A DNA stretch of 53,380 nt, from the NCBI GenBank assembly GCA_036266075.1, contig DATANV010000018.1, positions 1 through 53,380 on the forward strand, read 5' to 3'. Within the stretch, counting starts at the first letter, position 1, and every line of letters begins with the position of its first letter. The position numbers and the translations under genes were made by a program. Source of the stretch: VRUE01 sp036266075. Its GTDB lineage: Bacteria; Actinomycetota; Thermoleophilia; Solirubrobacterales; 70-9. The notes under the pieces were generated by a model. The model searched no databases. It saw nothing but the letters and a program-made list of their open reading frames with translations, and was not told the origin of the DNA. Shown here piece by piece: positions 37,994 to 46,113 of the stretch.

Positions 37994-39700
37994 TTCAGCG
38001 CGGCAGAGGAGCGCGCGCTGTGCGGCCTGGAGCCGCATCTGCCAGGGCCGCTCGGCCGCATCGGCGACGATGCGGATCAGCGCCGTCGAGCCACCGGGGA
38101 CCGTGCCTTCGAGCGGATACCCGCCGCGGGCGAAGCGGCGCAGACGAAGCGTCGCCGCCGGGCCGGCCGCCACCGCGACCCTGGTCAGGCCGGGACGCAG
38201 GCGAACCGGCGGCGCCGCGTCCCCCGCCGGGACCCTGACGCAGCCGCGCCCGCCGCCCGCCGCACCGGCGACGCTGTCGACGGTGACCGGCAGGGCGTTG
38301 GCGAGGACGACGTCGGCCTGGCGGCGCCCGGCCTCCTCGGCCCTCGCCAACTCAGCCGGCGTGTAGGCAGGAGAGCCGTGCTCGCGGACGGCCGCAAGGT
38401 ACTCCCCCGCCCTGACTTCGTTCAGGAACGGCGTACCGGCGACCTCCGTAGTCAGCGCGAAGCCAGGGTCGACGCTGCGGCGGGCGATCTCGATCGCCGC
38501 CAGGTCGGAGCGGGTCAGCAGCGTCTGCGCGCGGAAGAAATCCCGGCCTTCGCGCAGCGGCGTGAGGTTGACGACGGCGATCGCGGCGGCGATCGCGGCG
38601 GCCGGCAGGAGCGCCCGCCGGTCGAGGCGGATGCCGTTCAGCAGATCGGCGGCGATCAGCAGGACGAAAGCGCCGCCGACGTACAGGTACCTGCTCGAGT
38701 AGGCCTCGCGGCCGGGGATGAAGTTGAAGGCGGCAAGGAGCCAGAAGGTGGCTGCCGAGGCGAGGACCGGCCAGAGGCGGGGTGAGGGACGCTGTCCGCG
38801 CCGCCAGCCGTAAGCCAGCAGAACGACGATGCCCGCCAGCACCACGTAACCCCATCGCGAGCGACCCACCGCTTCGCCGGCGATCGTGCTCAGCGCCAGC
38901 AGCGAGCCGAGCGAGGCCGAGAGGCTTTCGAGCAGAAAGCGGGGCGAGACGAGGACGTTGTGCAGGGTCATCTGGCTGTCCGCCCGATGCCCCCAGCCGA
39001 CGTACCAAACCGCGTAGAGCAGGAGCGGCACGAGGGCGACGTACGCCCTTCCCCATCCCGCGCCGCGCTCGCCCTTATCCGCGTGTGCCGCGGGAAGGCG
39101 CGAACGCCGATAGAGGACGTCAACGACGGCGCCGACGACGAAGGCGACGCCGAGGCTCGAGAAGCCGACCGAGAGGACGAGGCAAGCGCAGGCGACCGCG
39201 TCGCCACGGCCGTCTTCGCGGTCGAGGGCAAGCAGCATCGCCACACCGAACAGCAGCGAGCCGACCAGGCTGATCTGGAAGGGCCAGAGCAGGTCCTGCC
39301 ACGCCGGCCCCAGGAAGAGCAGCAGGACAGCGGCGATCAACGCCGGCCAGGGACCCAAGCGGCGGCGCACGTAGGCGAAGACCAGCGTCGCGGAAAGGAG
39401 CAGGGCGACAACCAGGACGACGTCGCCGGGTCGTGCCGAGTCCATCCCGAAGGCCCCCAGCAGGGCCTGCTGGATCGCCACCGGGAAGACGACGATGTGC
39501 TCGCCGTGCGGCTGCAGCAGCGCATCGGCGGTGAAGGAACGCCGGTTCAGCAGGAACTCCCAGGCGTCCTGGAAGTAGGTCAGACCGGCGGCGCAGGAGA
39601 GGAGGACGAAGGCGGCGACGGCCAGCACCAGCCCGTAAAGGGCCAGCGCCGCGTGAGACCTCGGCCAGTCTCGGGCCGCAGCGGCCCGGCCGGCGCTCAC
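37991..39700 (-). CDS. Polytopic membrane protein, GT-C-like
   Basis: A 569-residue protein with about 10-11 helices and a ~170-residue C-terminal extracellular domain. The first outward loop is LTYFQDAWEFLLNRRSF, with an acidic residue at the position used by GT-C enzymes, followed by QPHGEHIVVFPVAIQQAL. The family is not recognised. GTG 39700 overlaps the stop of the upstream glycosidase gene (GTGA), and the Ppm-like gene follows 10 bases after the stop. The order glycosidase - membrane protein - Ppm-like suggests a side-chain module: sugar donor synthesis, transfer and trimming. Confidence 0.7.
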   Translation of the reverse strand: MSAGRAAAARDWPRSHAALALYGLVLAVAAFVLLSCAAGLTYFQDAWEFLLNRRSFTADALLQPHGEHIVVFPVAIQQALLGAFGMDSARPGDVVLVVALLLSATLVFAYVRRRLGPWPALIAAVLLLFLGPAWQDLLWPFQISLVGSLLFGVAMLLALDREDGRGDAVACACLVLSVGFSSLGVAFVVGAVVDVLYRRSRLPAAHADKGERGAGWGRAYVALVPLLLYAVWYVGWGHRADSQMTLHNVLVSPRFLLESLSASLGSLLALSTIAGEAVGRSRWGYVVLAGIVVLLAYGWRRGQRPSPRLWPVLASAATFWLLAAFNFIPGREAYSSRYLYVGGAFVLLIAADLLNGIRLDRRALLPAAAIAAAIAVVNLTPLREGRDFFRAQTLLTRSDLAAIEIARRSVDPGFALTTEVAGTPFLNEVRAGEYLAAVREHGSPAYTPAELARAEEAGRRQADVVLANALPVTVDSVAGAAGGGRGCVRVPAGDAAPPVRLRPGLTRVAVAAGPAATLRLRRFARGGYPLEGTVPGGSTALIRIVADAAERPWQMRLQAAQRALLCRAE

Positions 39701-40818
39701 GGCCGAGGCTTACCTCCCGCGAGCTTGACGAAGGTCTTCCAGGCCGGCTTCGGCCTGAAGTGCGGCCCTTCGCGGAAGAGGCCGACCGAGTCGCAGAACG
39801 TGCAGGCCCCCTCGATGTCCTTCCAGGAGAACCAGTGAACCTGCTTGAGGTTGAGGCGGCGCTGGTTCTCGATCAGGTATTCGTAGGCGCCACGCAGCTG
39901 GCGCACCTGCCCCTGCACGCCCTGCTCGTAGGCGACCTGCTCGAAGTCGTTCTGCGAGCCCCAGCCCATCTCGGTGATGTAGAGGCCCGGGCGGGCGTGG
40001 TTCTCGACGGTGGTTTCGTGGAATTCCTCGACGATTTCTTCCAGCGTTTCGGTGTCGACCGCGTAGGGGTGCAGGGAGACGCCGTCGAAGCGGGTTCTCA
40101 GACCCGGCACGGCGTAGAGGCGGTTAAGGAAAGTAGCCGCCGGCATGCCCCTCTTGCCATGTGCAGTGGGCCTGCCGAAGAGGCCGGCGAGGATCACGTC
40201 GGCACCCGGCTCGACGCTTTTGATCGTCGCGCTGGAGATCTTCACCAACTGGGCATAGCGGCTCGGCGAGACCGGATAGGCGAAGTAGAAGAAGTTCGGC
40301 TCGTTCCAGATCTGCCAGGTGCGAATTGGGATCGGCCTGCCGATCGCCGGTTCGTACGCCGGCCCGGCGCCTTCGCGGGGCGAGTGCTGGCGCCAGAACT
40401 CGCCGCCGGGACCGTAGCGTTCAACCGCGGCCCGCAGAAAGGCGGTCCAGGCCGAGCGCTGCCGGGCGCTGTCGATCGGGATCCTCGTGCCCTTGCCAAG
40501 CCAGCCCGGAGTCGTGCCGACCGAGGGCAGCACCTGCAGGCCGGCGCGGGTGGCGGCGGCCACCGCTTCGTCGAAGTAGGTCCAGTCGTAGCCGCTCTTC
40601 GCGGTCGGCTGCACGATCGACCAGATCAGCGGCCAGCGCACGGTTTCGATCCCGCCCGCCTTCATGTAGCGCGTGTCGTCCGGGGTCAGGCTGGTCTGCG
40701 GGGAGATGCCGAAGAAGCCCTTCGGCATGCGGCCGCCCGCTCCGCCCGCGGCCGTGGCCGAGAGGGCGACCGCGAGAGCGGCGAGCAGCAGGAATACGGC
40801 GAGCTTGCGGCGTTTCAT
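39697..40818 (-). CDS. Secreted clan GH-A-like glycoside hydrolase (paralogue 3)
   Basis: A 373-residue paralogue of the proteins at 669 and 1787. It has a signal peptide (KRRKLAVFLLLAALAVALS, about 1-25), KGFFGISPQT at the mature start, WNEPN with acid/base Glu173, ITEMGWG with nucleophile Glu283 and CTFCDSVGLF near the end. A ribosome site CACGGAG lies 5 bases before ATG 40818. It is coupled to the membrane protein that follows. Glycosidases of similar fold (for example PslG of Pseudomonas) occur in exopolysaccharide loci; by analogy it may cut or trim the exported chain. Confidence 0.82.
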   Translation of the reverse strand: MKRRKLAVFLLLAALAVALSATAAGGAGGRMPKGFFGISPQTSLTPDDTRYMKAGGIETVRWPLIWSIVQPTAKSGYDWTYFDEAVAAATRAGLQVLPSVGTTPGWLGKGTRIPIDSARQRSAWTAFLRAAVERYGPGGEFWRQHSPREGAGPAYEPAIGRPIPIRTWQIWNEPNFFYFAYPVSPSRYAQLVKISSATIKSVEPGADVILAGLFGRPTAHGKRGMPAATFLNRLYAVPGLRTRFDGVSLHPYAVDTETLEEIVEEFHETTVENHARPGLYITEMGWGSQNDFEQVAYEQGVQGQVRQLRGAYEYLIENQRRLNLKQVHWFSWKDIEGACTFCDSVGLFREGPHFRPKPAWKTFVKLAGGKPRP

Positions 40819-40841
40819 CGTCTCCGTGAGTGTTCGTCGGC

Positions 40842-41309
40842 TCAGTAGGAGCCGCCCAGCTTACGGTGGTCCCAGGTCGCCACCCGCAGCGATTTGAACT
40901 GGATCGCCACCCGCTTCGGCGCTTGGGCTTCAAGCGCGGCGCGGGCGTCTCCATCCACCGAAGAGATCCCCTCTGCGTAGCGAACCGTCAACTCCTGCGC
41001 GAACCCGAGCACGGTTGCGAAGTCGCGGTGTATCTCCGCCTCGGCCTCGATCATCGCCCCGCGCAGCTCCCCGTACTCATGCCCCGTCTCGACCAGCACC
41101 GTGGCGCGGGGGTCGCGCTCGAGGTTGCGCACCTTCTGCGACTTGGCGTAGGTCCAGATCCAGACCTCGCCCTCACGGGGCACGAACCAGAGCGGCATCG
41201 AGTGCGGCCAGCCGCGCGGGCCGAGCGAGGAGACGATGGCGATCCGCTCGCCGTCCAACAGCTCGCGCAGCTCCTCATCGCTCAGCTTGATCTGGCCGCG
41301 GCGGCTCAC
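40842..41309 (-). CDS. Pyridoxamine 5'-phosphate oxidase-like (FMN/F420-binding) protein
   Basis: A 155-residue split-barrel protein of the PPOX superfamily. It has LSDEELRELLDGERIAIVSS, GPRGWPHSMPLWFVPREGEV, WIWTYAKSQKVRNLERDP and ATVLVETGHEYGELRG, the usual order for actinobacterial F420- or flavin-dependent reductases. Substrate is unknown. The start is GTG 41309, backed by a TAGAGT box 8 bases upstream; a longer open frame to 41645 is antisense to the DUF1906 gene and is rejected. It is probably monocistronic and not part of the polysaccharide pathway. Confidence 0.83.
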   Translation of the reverse strand: MSRRGQIKLSDEELRELLDGERIAIVSSLGPRGWPHSMPLWFVPREGEVWIWTYAKSQKVRNLERDPRATVLVETGHEYGELRGAMIEAEAEIHRDFATVLGFAQELTVRYAEGISSVDGDARAALEAQAPKRVAIQFKSLRVATWDHRKLGGSY

Positions 41310-41317
41310 CGGCTCGG

Positions 41318-41323
41318 ACTCTA
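41318..41323 (-). promoter_or_regulatory. -10 box (TAGAGT) before PPOX-like gene
   Basis: TANNNT ending 8 bases before GTG 41309; it fixes the start. Confidence 0.45.
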
Positions 41324-41341
41324 CGGCAGCGCAGCGGCTAC

Positions 41342-43156
41342 TCAGCGGGGCAGGCCGCGTCCGGGCATGAGGGTGATCCCCCGGGCCCTGCTGCCACCGG
41401 GAATCGCGACGGTCAGCTGAGCGCGCAGCTGGGGGGCGCCGCGGGTCAGCAGCTGGCCGCGGCGGCTGAGCTGGATCGAGAAGGCGTGCGAGCCGCCGCC
41501 GCTGAGCTGGAAGGTGCGGCGGGCCAACCGGGCGCGGATCGTCCGCGTCCTGAGGACGCGCTGCTTGCCGCGGCGCACCGAGTCGTACAGGTGGACGTTG
41601 GCGCGCAGCAGGATCTGGCCGGGACAGGCGGTGCCGGCCGGCCACTGGCAGCGCAGCGTCACCCAGATCGCGCGCCGGGTCGCCTTCAGGTCGGAGAGCA
41701 CGATCGGCACGCGAATGCCGACCCGGCGGCAGCCGAGTGCCTTGTCGGCGCCTTCGCCGATCCCCACCGCGTAGACGCAGACTCGCTGTGGGCCGCTGGC
41801 GACGACGGGGAAGCTGACGCTGAAGCCGTGGGAGGGTCCCGCCGTGCTGTGGATCAGAGCGATGTCGGAGCGCGCCAGGCTGGCAATGGGGCCGAGTTCG
41901 TAGGGAACCCCCCTCCCCTTGCCCGTGCCCACGTAGGCGCGAATCGCCAGCGGCTGAGTCGGCACGTCAGGGTCGAAGGCCCAGCCGGCAACCCCGACCT
42001 GACCGGGAAGCGGTGAGCTGACCGCTTCGAGCTTGCCCTTCGGGTCGGCGTCGGCCGGCGAGGCGGTGCCGACCACGCCCCCTTCGGCGTAGTTGTTGTC
42101 GATGTTGATCGTTACCCCGCCCCAGGTCTCGTCGTGCCCGCCGGCGTACTGGTGGATGCGATGGCCGATCCAGGTCGTGGAGGGGACGTAGGGATCGGCG
42201 GCGGTCGCCTTGCCGTTCCAGTTGGCGCTCCAGAGGTCGTCCGGCAATGGGTAGCCGCTGCCGACTTCGTCGACGACGTCGGCGATGCCCGAGGCGCCGC
42301 TGCTGTAGACGCCGGACTCGTAGCCGAGCGCGTGCAGCTGGTTGGTCCAGGCGGCGAGAAAGGTCAGCACCGCCCGGCTGGCGCTGGTCGTGCGCGCGTA
42401 GCTCTCCATGTCGAAGTAGATCGGGCTGCCGGGGCCGATCGCCACCGCGCGCGCCTGCTCGACCGCGTCTTCGGCGGCGGCGACGCCCTGGGCGGTTGCC
42501 GAGGCGGCGCTCAGCTGGGCGCACGAGCTGCAGCTGCTGGTCGGCGCCTGCAGGCCGACGTAGGTTGGGATCAGGTTCCAGCCATCGGCGATCTGTTCGC
42601 CGACCCAGCTCGCGGTCAGGTTGGGCTGGCTGCAGCCGCGGTTGAGGCCGCCGATGTAGACGCCGATTACCCGGTAGGGCGAGCTCCCCCAGGCGGTCAT
42701 CGAGCGGCGCGAGGGAGCCGTGCAGGCGTCGAAGCCGGGGCCCGTGTAGCTCGAAGCGGCGGAGACGTGCGCGGCCGGCGAGCGGCTGGCTTCGGCCCGC
42801 GCCCGGGCGGCCCGGGTCCGTGCCGCGGGATCGACGAGGATCGCCCGCCGACGCCCGATCGCGCCCGCCGGGCAGACCTGGTTCGCCCCCGGGCTGCCCA
42901 GATACACCGCGCGGCGGTCGAGCCGCACGCAGGCCCGCGGCCGCGCGGCCAAGCGGATCACCGGCCAGCCGGCAGGAGCTCGTACGGACTCGCCGTCGAA
43001 GTGGACGATCCGAGCCGCCGGCGCGAACGAGCGCGCCATTGCCGTGGAGCCTTGCAATGCGAGCGCCAGCGCCAGCGCCACGAGGGCTGCCCTTGGCGAC
43101 GATTTGACGGCGCGGATCGGCGCTCCGCTCGAGACGGCCATGCGAATGGAACCCAT
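41342..43156 (-). CDS. Secreted DUF1906 (Rv2525c-like glycoside hydrolase-like) protein
   Basis: A 604-residue exported protein. A signal peptide ends near residue 40; a short N-terminal domain with Cys residues follows. The DUF1906 TIM-barrel-like domain runs from about 140 to 360: YTGPGFDACTAPSRRSM, IGVYIGGLNRGCSQPNL, YFDMESY (acidic active-site strand), SGVYSSGASGIADV and INIDNNYAEGG. The C-terminal ~240 residues are beta-rich with LRANVHLYDS-type strands. The founding member, mycobacterial Rv2525c, is a secreted wall-associated protein. ATG 43156 or 43141 may be the start. No -10 box at leaderless distance is visible. Confidence 0.82.
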   Translation of the reverse strand: MGSIRMAVSSGAPIRAVKSSPRAALVALALALALQGSTAMARSFAPAARIVHFDGESVRAPAGWPVIRLAARPRACVRLDRRAVYLGSPGANQVCPAGAIGRRRAILVDPAARTRAARARAEASRSPAAHVSAASSYTGPGFDACTAPSRRSMTAWGSSPYRVIGVYIGGLNRGCSQPNLTASWVGEQIADGWNLIPTYVGLQAPTSSCSSCAQLSAASATAQGVAAAEDAVEQARAVAIGPGSPIYFDMESYARTTSASRAVLTFLAAWTNQLHALGYESGVYSSGASGIADVVDEVGSGYPLPDDLWSANWNGKATAADPYVPSTTWIGHRIHQYAGGHDETWGGVTINIDNNYAEGGVVGTASPADADPKGKLEAVSSPLPGQVGVAGWAFDPDVPTQPLAIRAYVGTGKGRGVPYELGPIASLARSDIALIHSTAGPSHGFSVSFPVVASGPQRVCVYAVGIGEGADKALGCRRVGIRVPIVLSDLKATRRAIWVTLRCQWPAGTACPGQILLRANVHLYDSVRRGKQRVLRTRTIRARLARRTFQLSGGGSHAFSIQLSRRGQLLTRGAPQLRAQLTVAIPGGSRARGITLMPGRGLPR

Positions 43157-43235
43157 GCTTGCCGCCGTTGTAGCGCTAAACGGCGTGCGGGCCTGCCAGC
43201 GCTCCGGCCAAGCAGGGCTAATTGCAGGCTCGCCC

Positions 43236-43256
43236 CGGGAGCCCTCGCAGCTCCCG
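43236..43256 (-). terminator. Hairpin after the NIDO-type gene
   Basis: CGGGAGC and GCTCCCG pair over a 7-base loop, 21 bases past the stop at 43277. There is no T tract, so termination is only likely. Confidence 0.35.
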
Positions 43257-43276
43257 AGGCTGGCCGGCTAGCGACC

Positions 43277-45190
43277 TCAGGGCTTCTGTTCGGAGACGTC
43301 CGGAATGGCGACCACCGTCGGGCCGGGCCCCAGCAGATCCTGCAATCGCGACCCGGTCCTGCCCCCCCGCGAGCCGCGGCCGTGCTTCTTCTTGTGGCAC
43401 TTCTTGCGTTTGTGCTTTTTGCCGTGGCACTTGCGCTTGTGTTTCTTTTTCGGCGTCGGCGTCGCCACCGCCGGCCGGGCGGTCCCCGCGATTGGCGCGA
43501 GGGAGGCGCCACCGCCACCTCCACCCCCGCCGCCGCTGCTGCCGCCATTGCCGCAGTCGAGGCGGATCACCAGGTCGGTAACGGGTGGTGGGATGTCCAG
43601 AACCCCGCTCGTCGCCGACTCGCAGCCCTCCATCGAGGCCGTGACCCGGTAGAAGCCCGCAATCACGTCCCAGCCGAAGCGGCCGTCGATCCCGGTGCTG
43701 TCCGGATTATTCCGATTCGCCGGCGACATGATGGCGCTCCCGTCGGGAACCTGGATGAAAGGACCATCCGCATCCGCCGAGCGGAACAGGGTTACCGTCG
43801 CACCCGCGATCGCCGCTCCGGTGTCGGCGTCTTTGACCACGCCGCTCGGGTCGATGTAGATCGCGAATTCGATCGTCTGCGGGCTTGCGCAATCTTTGAT
43901 TTCGATCACGACCTGCCCGTTCCCGTGATCCGGGAAGAGGGGAGGGATTATCGCCCTGTAGAAGCCCGAGCCGAGGGGAGACTCGGCCATGGAGCCGCTC
44001 TGCACGACTTCCCCCTCGATCGCGACTTCGTAAGAGGCAGTCCCGTTGGCACAGCCTTCGGTCGTCAGTTCGGTGGAAGCCTCCCAGTGCAGCACGGGGA
44101 TTCCGCCTTCGCTTTCGCCGATCCCGGCGATTTCCGTCCCCGGCGGAGGCCCACCGAGCTCCGGCCCGAGCATCACGTTCTGGGTGAAGGTGCTGGTGCC
44201 GCTGACCGCCACCGGCCCAGCATGGCCGTCGGCGTAGGCGGGAGAGGCGGAAGCCGAACGGGCGGTGACTTCGTAGCTGCCGGCAGGCAGGTTCGTGGCG
44301 CGGTACACCCCACTGCCGTTGGCCATCCGGGCGATGCATTTGCCTGCCGCCACAGGGCATATTTCCACGGGCGCGCCGGCAACCGGGAACCCTTCCGGGT
44401 CTTCGACTTCGCCGGTGAGGGTCGCCCCCGTCGGCGGTTCGCTGTGCACGTGAAACACATAGCGACCCAGCTGGCCCCCGCTGTTGAGGCTGGAGGAGAT
44501 CAGCGCCTTGGGGCCGCCGTCGAGCAGCGCCCCGTTCTCAAAGGAGCCGTCGCGAACGAAGAAGTGACTTGGGTCGCCGTCACCGTTCGCAAAGCCAACT
44601 GCGGCCGAGGAGCCGCCGAAGCCTTCGAAGCCGCCGCTGGCGTCGCCGGTCTCCCAAGCGACCCGGTCGTAGTTGAACTCGATGTCGAAGTCGCCCGATC
44701 CGCGGTCGATCAGGATGAGCTGAAAGCTGTTGGTCTTGTCGACATGAACCGAGTAGTAGCCGACATCCACCCAGTTGATGCAGAAGGCTGCCTGCCCCGC
44801 CACTTCGGTCTGGCCAAAGGTCACCAACTTGGTGCCATCCCCAGGAGCGTTGCGCGTGTCCACGTCGGCCAGGAACGGCGCGATCATCTGATCCCCAGAG
44901 GTGGTGAAGTCGAACGGGGTGAACTCCCCCTGCGGCTGGTCGAAGGTGACGTTGCCGTTGTTGTTCACATACAGGGTCGTGTGGGGATTGTTGAAGAAGT
45001 CGACTTCGAAACCGATCGGCACGGATTCGGTTGAGCCATCGTCATTCGCCGCCAGGGTATTCGCGGTACAGCCGGCGAGGTTGCGAACCGCATTCGGTCC
45101 AGCCGCATCGGCCGACGCAGGTGGGATCGTCACCGCGCTAACCAGTGCCGCAACTGAAATCAATCGAATTACCAAAGCCAGTCGATGCAT
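43277..45190 (-). CDS. Secreted NIDO-like protein with Ig/CNA-like repeats and a Lys-rich tail
   Basis: A 637-residue exported protein. The signal peptide spans about 1-28. Residues about 35-250 resemble a nidogen-like (NIDO) domain: VPIGFEVDFFNNPHTTLYVN, MIAPFLADVDTRNAPGDGT and FQLILIDRGSGDFDIEFNYD. Two carboxypeptidase-regulatory or CNA-B-like segments follow (LTGEVEDPEGFPVAGAPVEI; DTGAAIAGATVTLFRS). A Gly-rich hinge leads to a very basic stretch (about 590-620) of Lys/His/Arg with three Cys. It is probably a surface adhesin or matrix protein. Ribosome site GGGAGGA is 5 bases before ATG 45190. No membrane anchor is visible; the basic tail could bind acidic glycan. Confidence 0.75.
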   Translation of the reverse strand: MHRLALVIRLISVAALVSAVTIPPASADAAGPNAVRNLAGCTANTLAANDDGSTESVPIGFEVDFFNNPHTTLYVNNNGNVTFDQPQGEFTPFDFTTSGDQMIAPFLADVDTRNAPGDGTKLVTFGQTEVAGQAAFCINWVDVGYYSVHVDKTNSFQLILIDRGSGDFDIEFNYDRVAWETGDASGGFEGFGGSSAAVGFANGDGDPSHFFVRDGSFENGALLDGGPKALISSSLNSGGQLGRYVFHVHSEPPTGATLTGEVEDPEGFPVAGAPVEICPVAAGKCIARMANGSGVYRATNLPAGSYEVTARSASASPAYADGHAGPVAVSGTSTFTQNVMLGPELGGPPPGTEIAGIGESEGGIPVLHWEASTELTTEGCANGTASYEVAIEGEVVQSGSMAESPLGSGFYRAIIPPLFPDHGNGQVVIEIKDCASPQTIEFAIYIDPSGVVKDADTGAAIAGATVTLFRSADADGPFIQVPDGSAIMSPANRNNPDSTGIDGRFGWDVIAGFYRVTASMEGCESATSGVLDIPPPVTDLVIRLDCGNGGSSGGGGGGGGGASLAPIAGTARPAVATPTPKKKHKRKCHGKKHKRKKCHKKKHGRGSRGGRTGSRLQDLLGPGPTVVAIPDVSEQKP

Positions 45191-45214
45191 GCTGTCCTCC
45201 CGCCTCGAGCTTGG

Positions 45215-45244
45215 GGGAGGCGGCTCGACCTGCGGCCGCCTCCC
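45215..45244 (-). terminator. Strong GC hairpin between the repeat-protein and NIDO genes
   Basis: GGGAGGCGGC and GCCGCCTCCC pair perfectly over 10 bp with a 10-base loop, 23 bases past the upstream stop. There is no T tract; it may also attenuate the NIDO gene. Confidence 0.5.
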
Positions 45245-45266
45245 TCGAAGCTCTGTCTAGATTGCG

Positions 45267-45992
45267 TCAGCCGAATTCGACGACGACGATTCGTAGGTTT
45301 CCGGTGGTCCCACTGCCACATCCGGTGCTGCCGAGCGCATTGGCCGCGATCGTCTGCGGCTGGCCCGGGGTGAGCAGCGCGATGCCGGTCCCCGTCGTTC
45401 CTACCGAGTTCACGGTGAACGGCGGTGGAGCGGTCGCATCCGCACTGATGCCGACGCCGGTGGTCGGTTCTCCGTTGACGTAGATCCGGACGAAGGCGAA
45501 GCATTCTTTCGGGCCTCCGCCGTCCGCATCCGACGGGTTGCCCCGCAGTTCGCCGAGCAGCTCATACGATTTGCCCGGCTGCGGGGTGAAGGTGGCGGTA
45601 CCGGTCAGCGGTATCGCCGTTCCCTGCGGATCGGGTGGGTCGGTAGCCAGCGCCGGCACGTTGGTCGCCTGCACTTCGGCGACCTGCAGGCCGGCGAGGG
45701 TCCCGGCTTTGAGCTGAGTCCTGGTCAGCGTGCCTTTTTTGACCTTGCCGGCCGAGACAGAGTTTTTCGCCAGGTTCTTTCCACGCACTGCATTGGCGGC
45801 AATTTTCGCCGTCTTCACCGCGTTTTTGGCGATGTCCTGGGTGCGAATCGCGTTCGCCGCGATGTTTTTCGACTTGACCACGTTCTTGCCCAGCTGGCCG
45901 GCGGCCCATACCGCGCCCCCACCAAGAGCCAGGAACAGCGCAAGCGTGGCAACGACGTTCGCGTACGTGAGCTTCCTGAGAAGCGTTTGCAT
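45267..45992 (-). CDS. Secreted protein with decapeptide repeats
   Basis: A 241-residue exported protein. After a signal or anchor helix (about 7-31) come four or five 10-residue repeats (NIAANAIRTQ, DIAKNAVKTA, KIAANAVRGK, NLAKNSVSAG), a KxxTLTRTQLKAGTLAGL continuation, and a ~120-residue beta-rich C-terminal domain with two Cys. I remember this repeat style from surface proteins of Thermoleophilia-like actinobacteria; its function is unknown. The start is ATG 45992 (not the upstream in-frame codon at 46019) because GGAGGAG lies 5 bases before it. A sigma-70-like promoter lies upstream, so this gene is leadered, unlike many neighbours. Confidence 0.75.
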   Translation of the reverse strand: MQTLLRKLTYANVVATLALFLALGGGAVWAAGQLGKNVVKSKNIAANAIRTQDIAKNAVKTAKIAANAVRGKNLAKNSVSAGKVKKGTLTRTQLKAGTLAGLQVAEVQATNVPALATDPPDPQGTAIPLTGTATFTPQPGKSYELLGELRGNPSDADGGGPKECFAFVRIYVNGEPTTGVGISADATAPPPFTVNSVGTTGTGIALLTPGQPQTIAANALGSTGCGSGTTGNLRIVVVEFG

Positions 45993-46051
45993 CGGTTCTC
46001 CTCCCTTTCGAGCGCGCACCAGTTGACTGGGGTGTGCGCGATCGAGCCCAG

Positions 46052-46081
46052 AACCTATTGCATGGTGAATGAACGCGTCAA
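46052..46081 (-). promoter_or_regulatory. Sigma-70-like promoter TTGACG-N18-TAGGTT
   Basis: The -35 is at 46081-46076 and the -10 at 46057-46052, about 60 bases before ATG 45992, leaving a leader that holds the GGAGGAG site. Confidence 0.5.
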
Positions 46082-46093
46082 ACCAATTGAAGG

Positions 46094-46113
46094 TTAACTT
46101 AACGAAAAGTTAA
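46094..46113. terminator. AT-rich inverted repeat TTAACTT-N6-AAGTTAA
   Basis: A 7-bp inverted repeat straddling the penicillin acylase stop in a rare AT-rich patch. It may end that transcript or bind a regulator of the downstream gene. Confidence 0.35.

Noticed and set aside
42134..45034. A 966-codon open frame on the plus strand
   Set aside because: It lies antisense across two well-supported secreted proteins and their gap. Long antisense frames are common at 70% GC, and the product has no family features.
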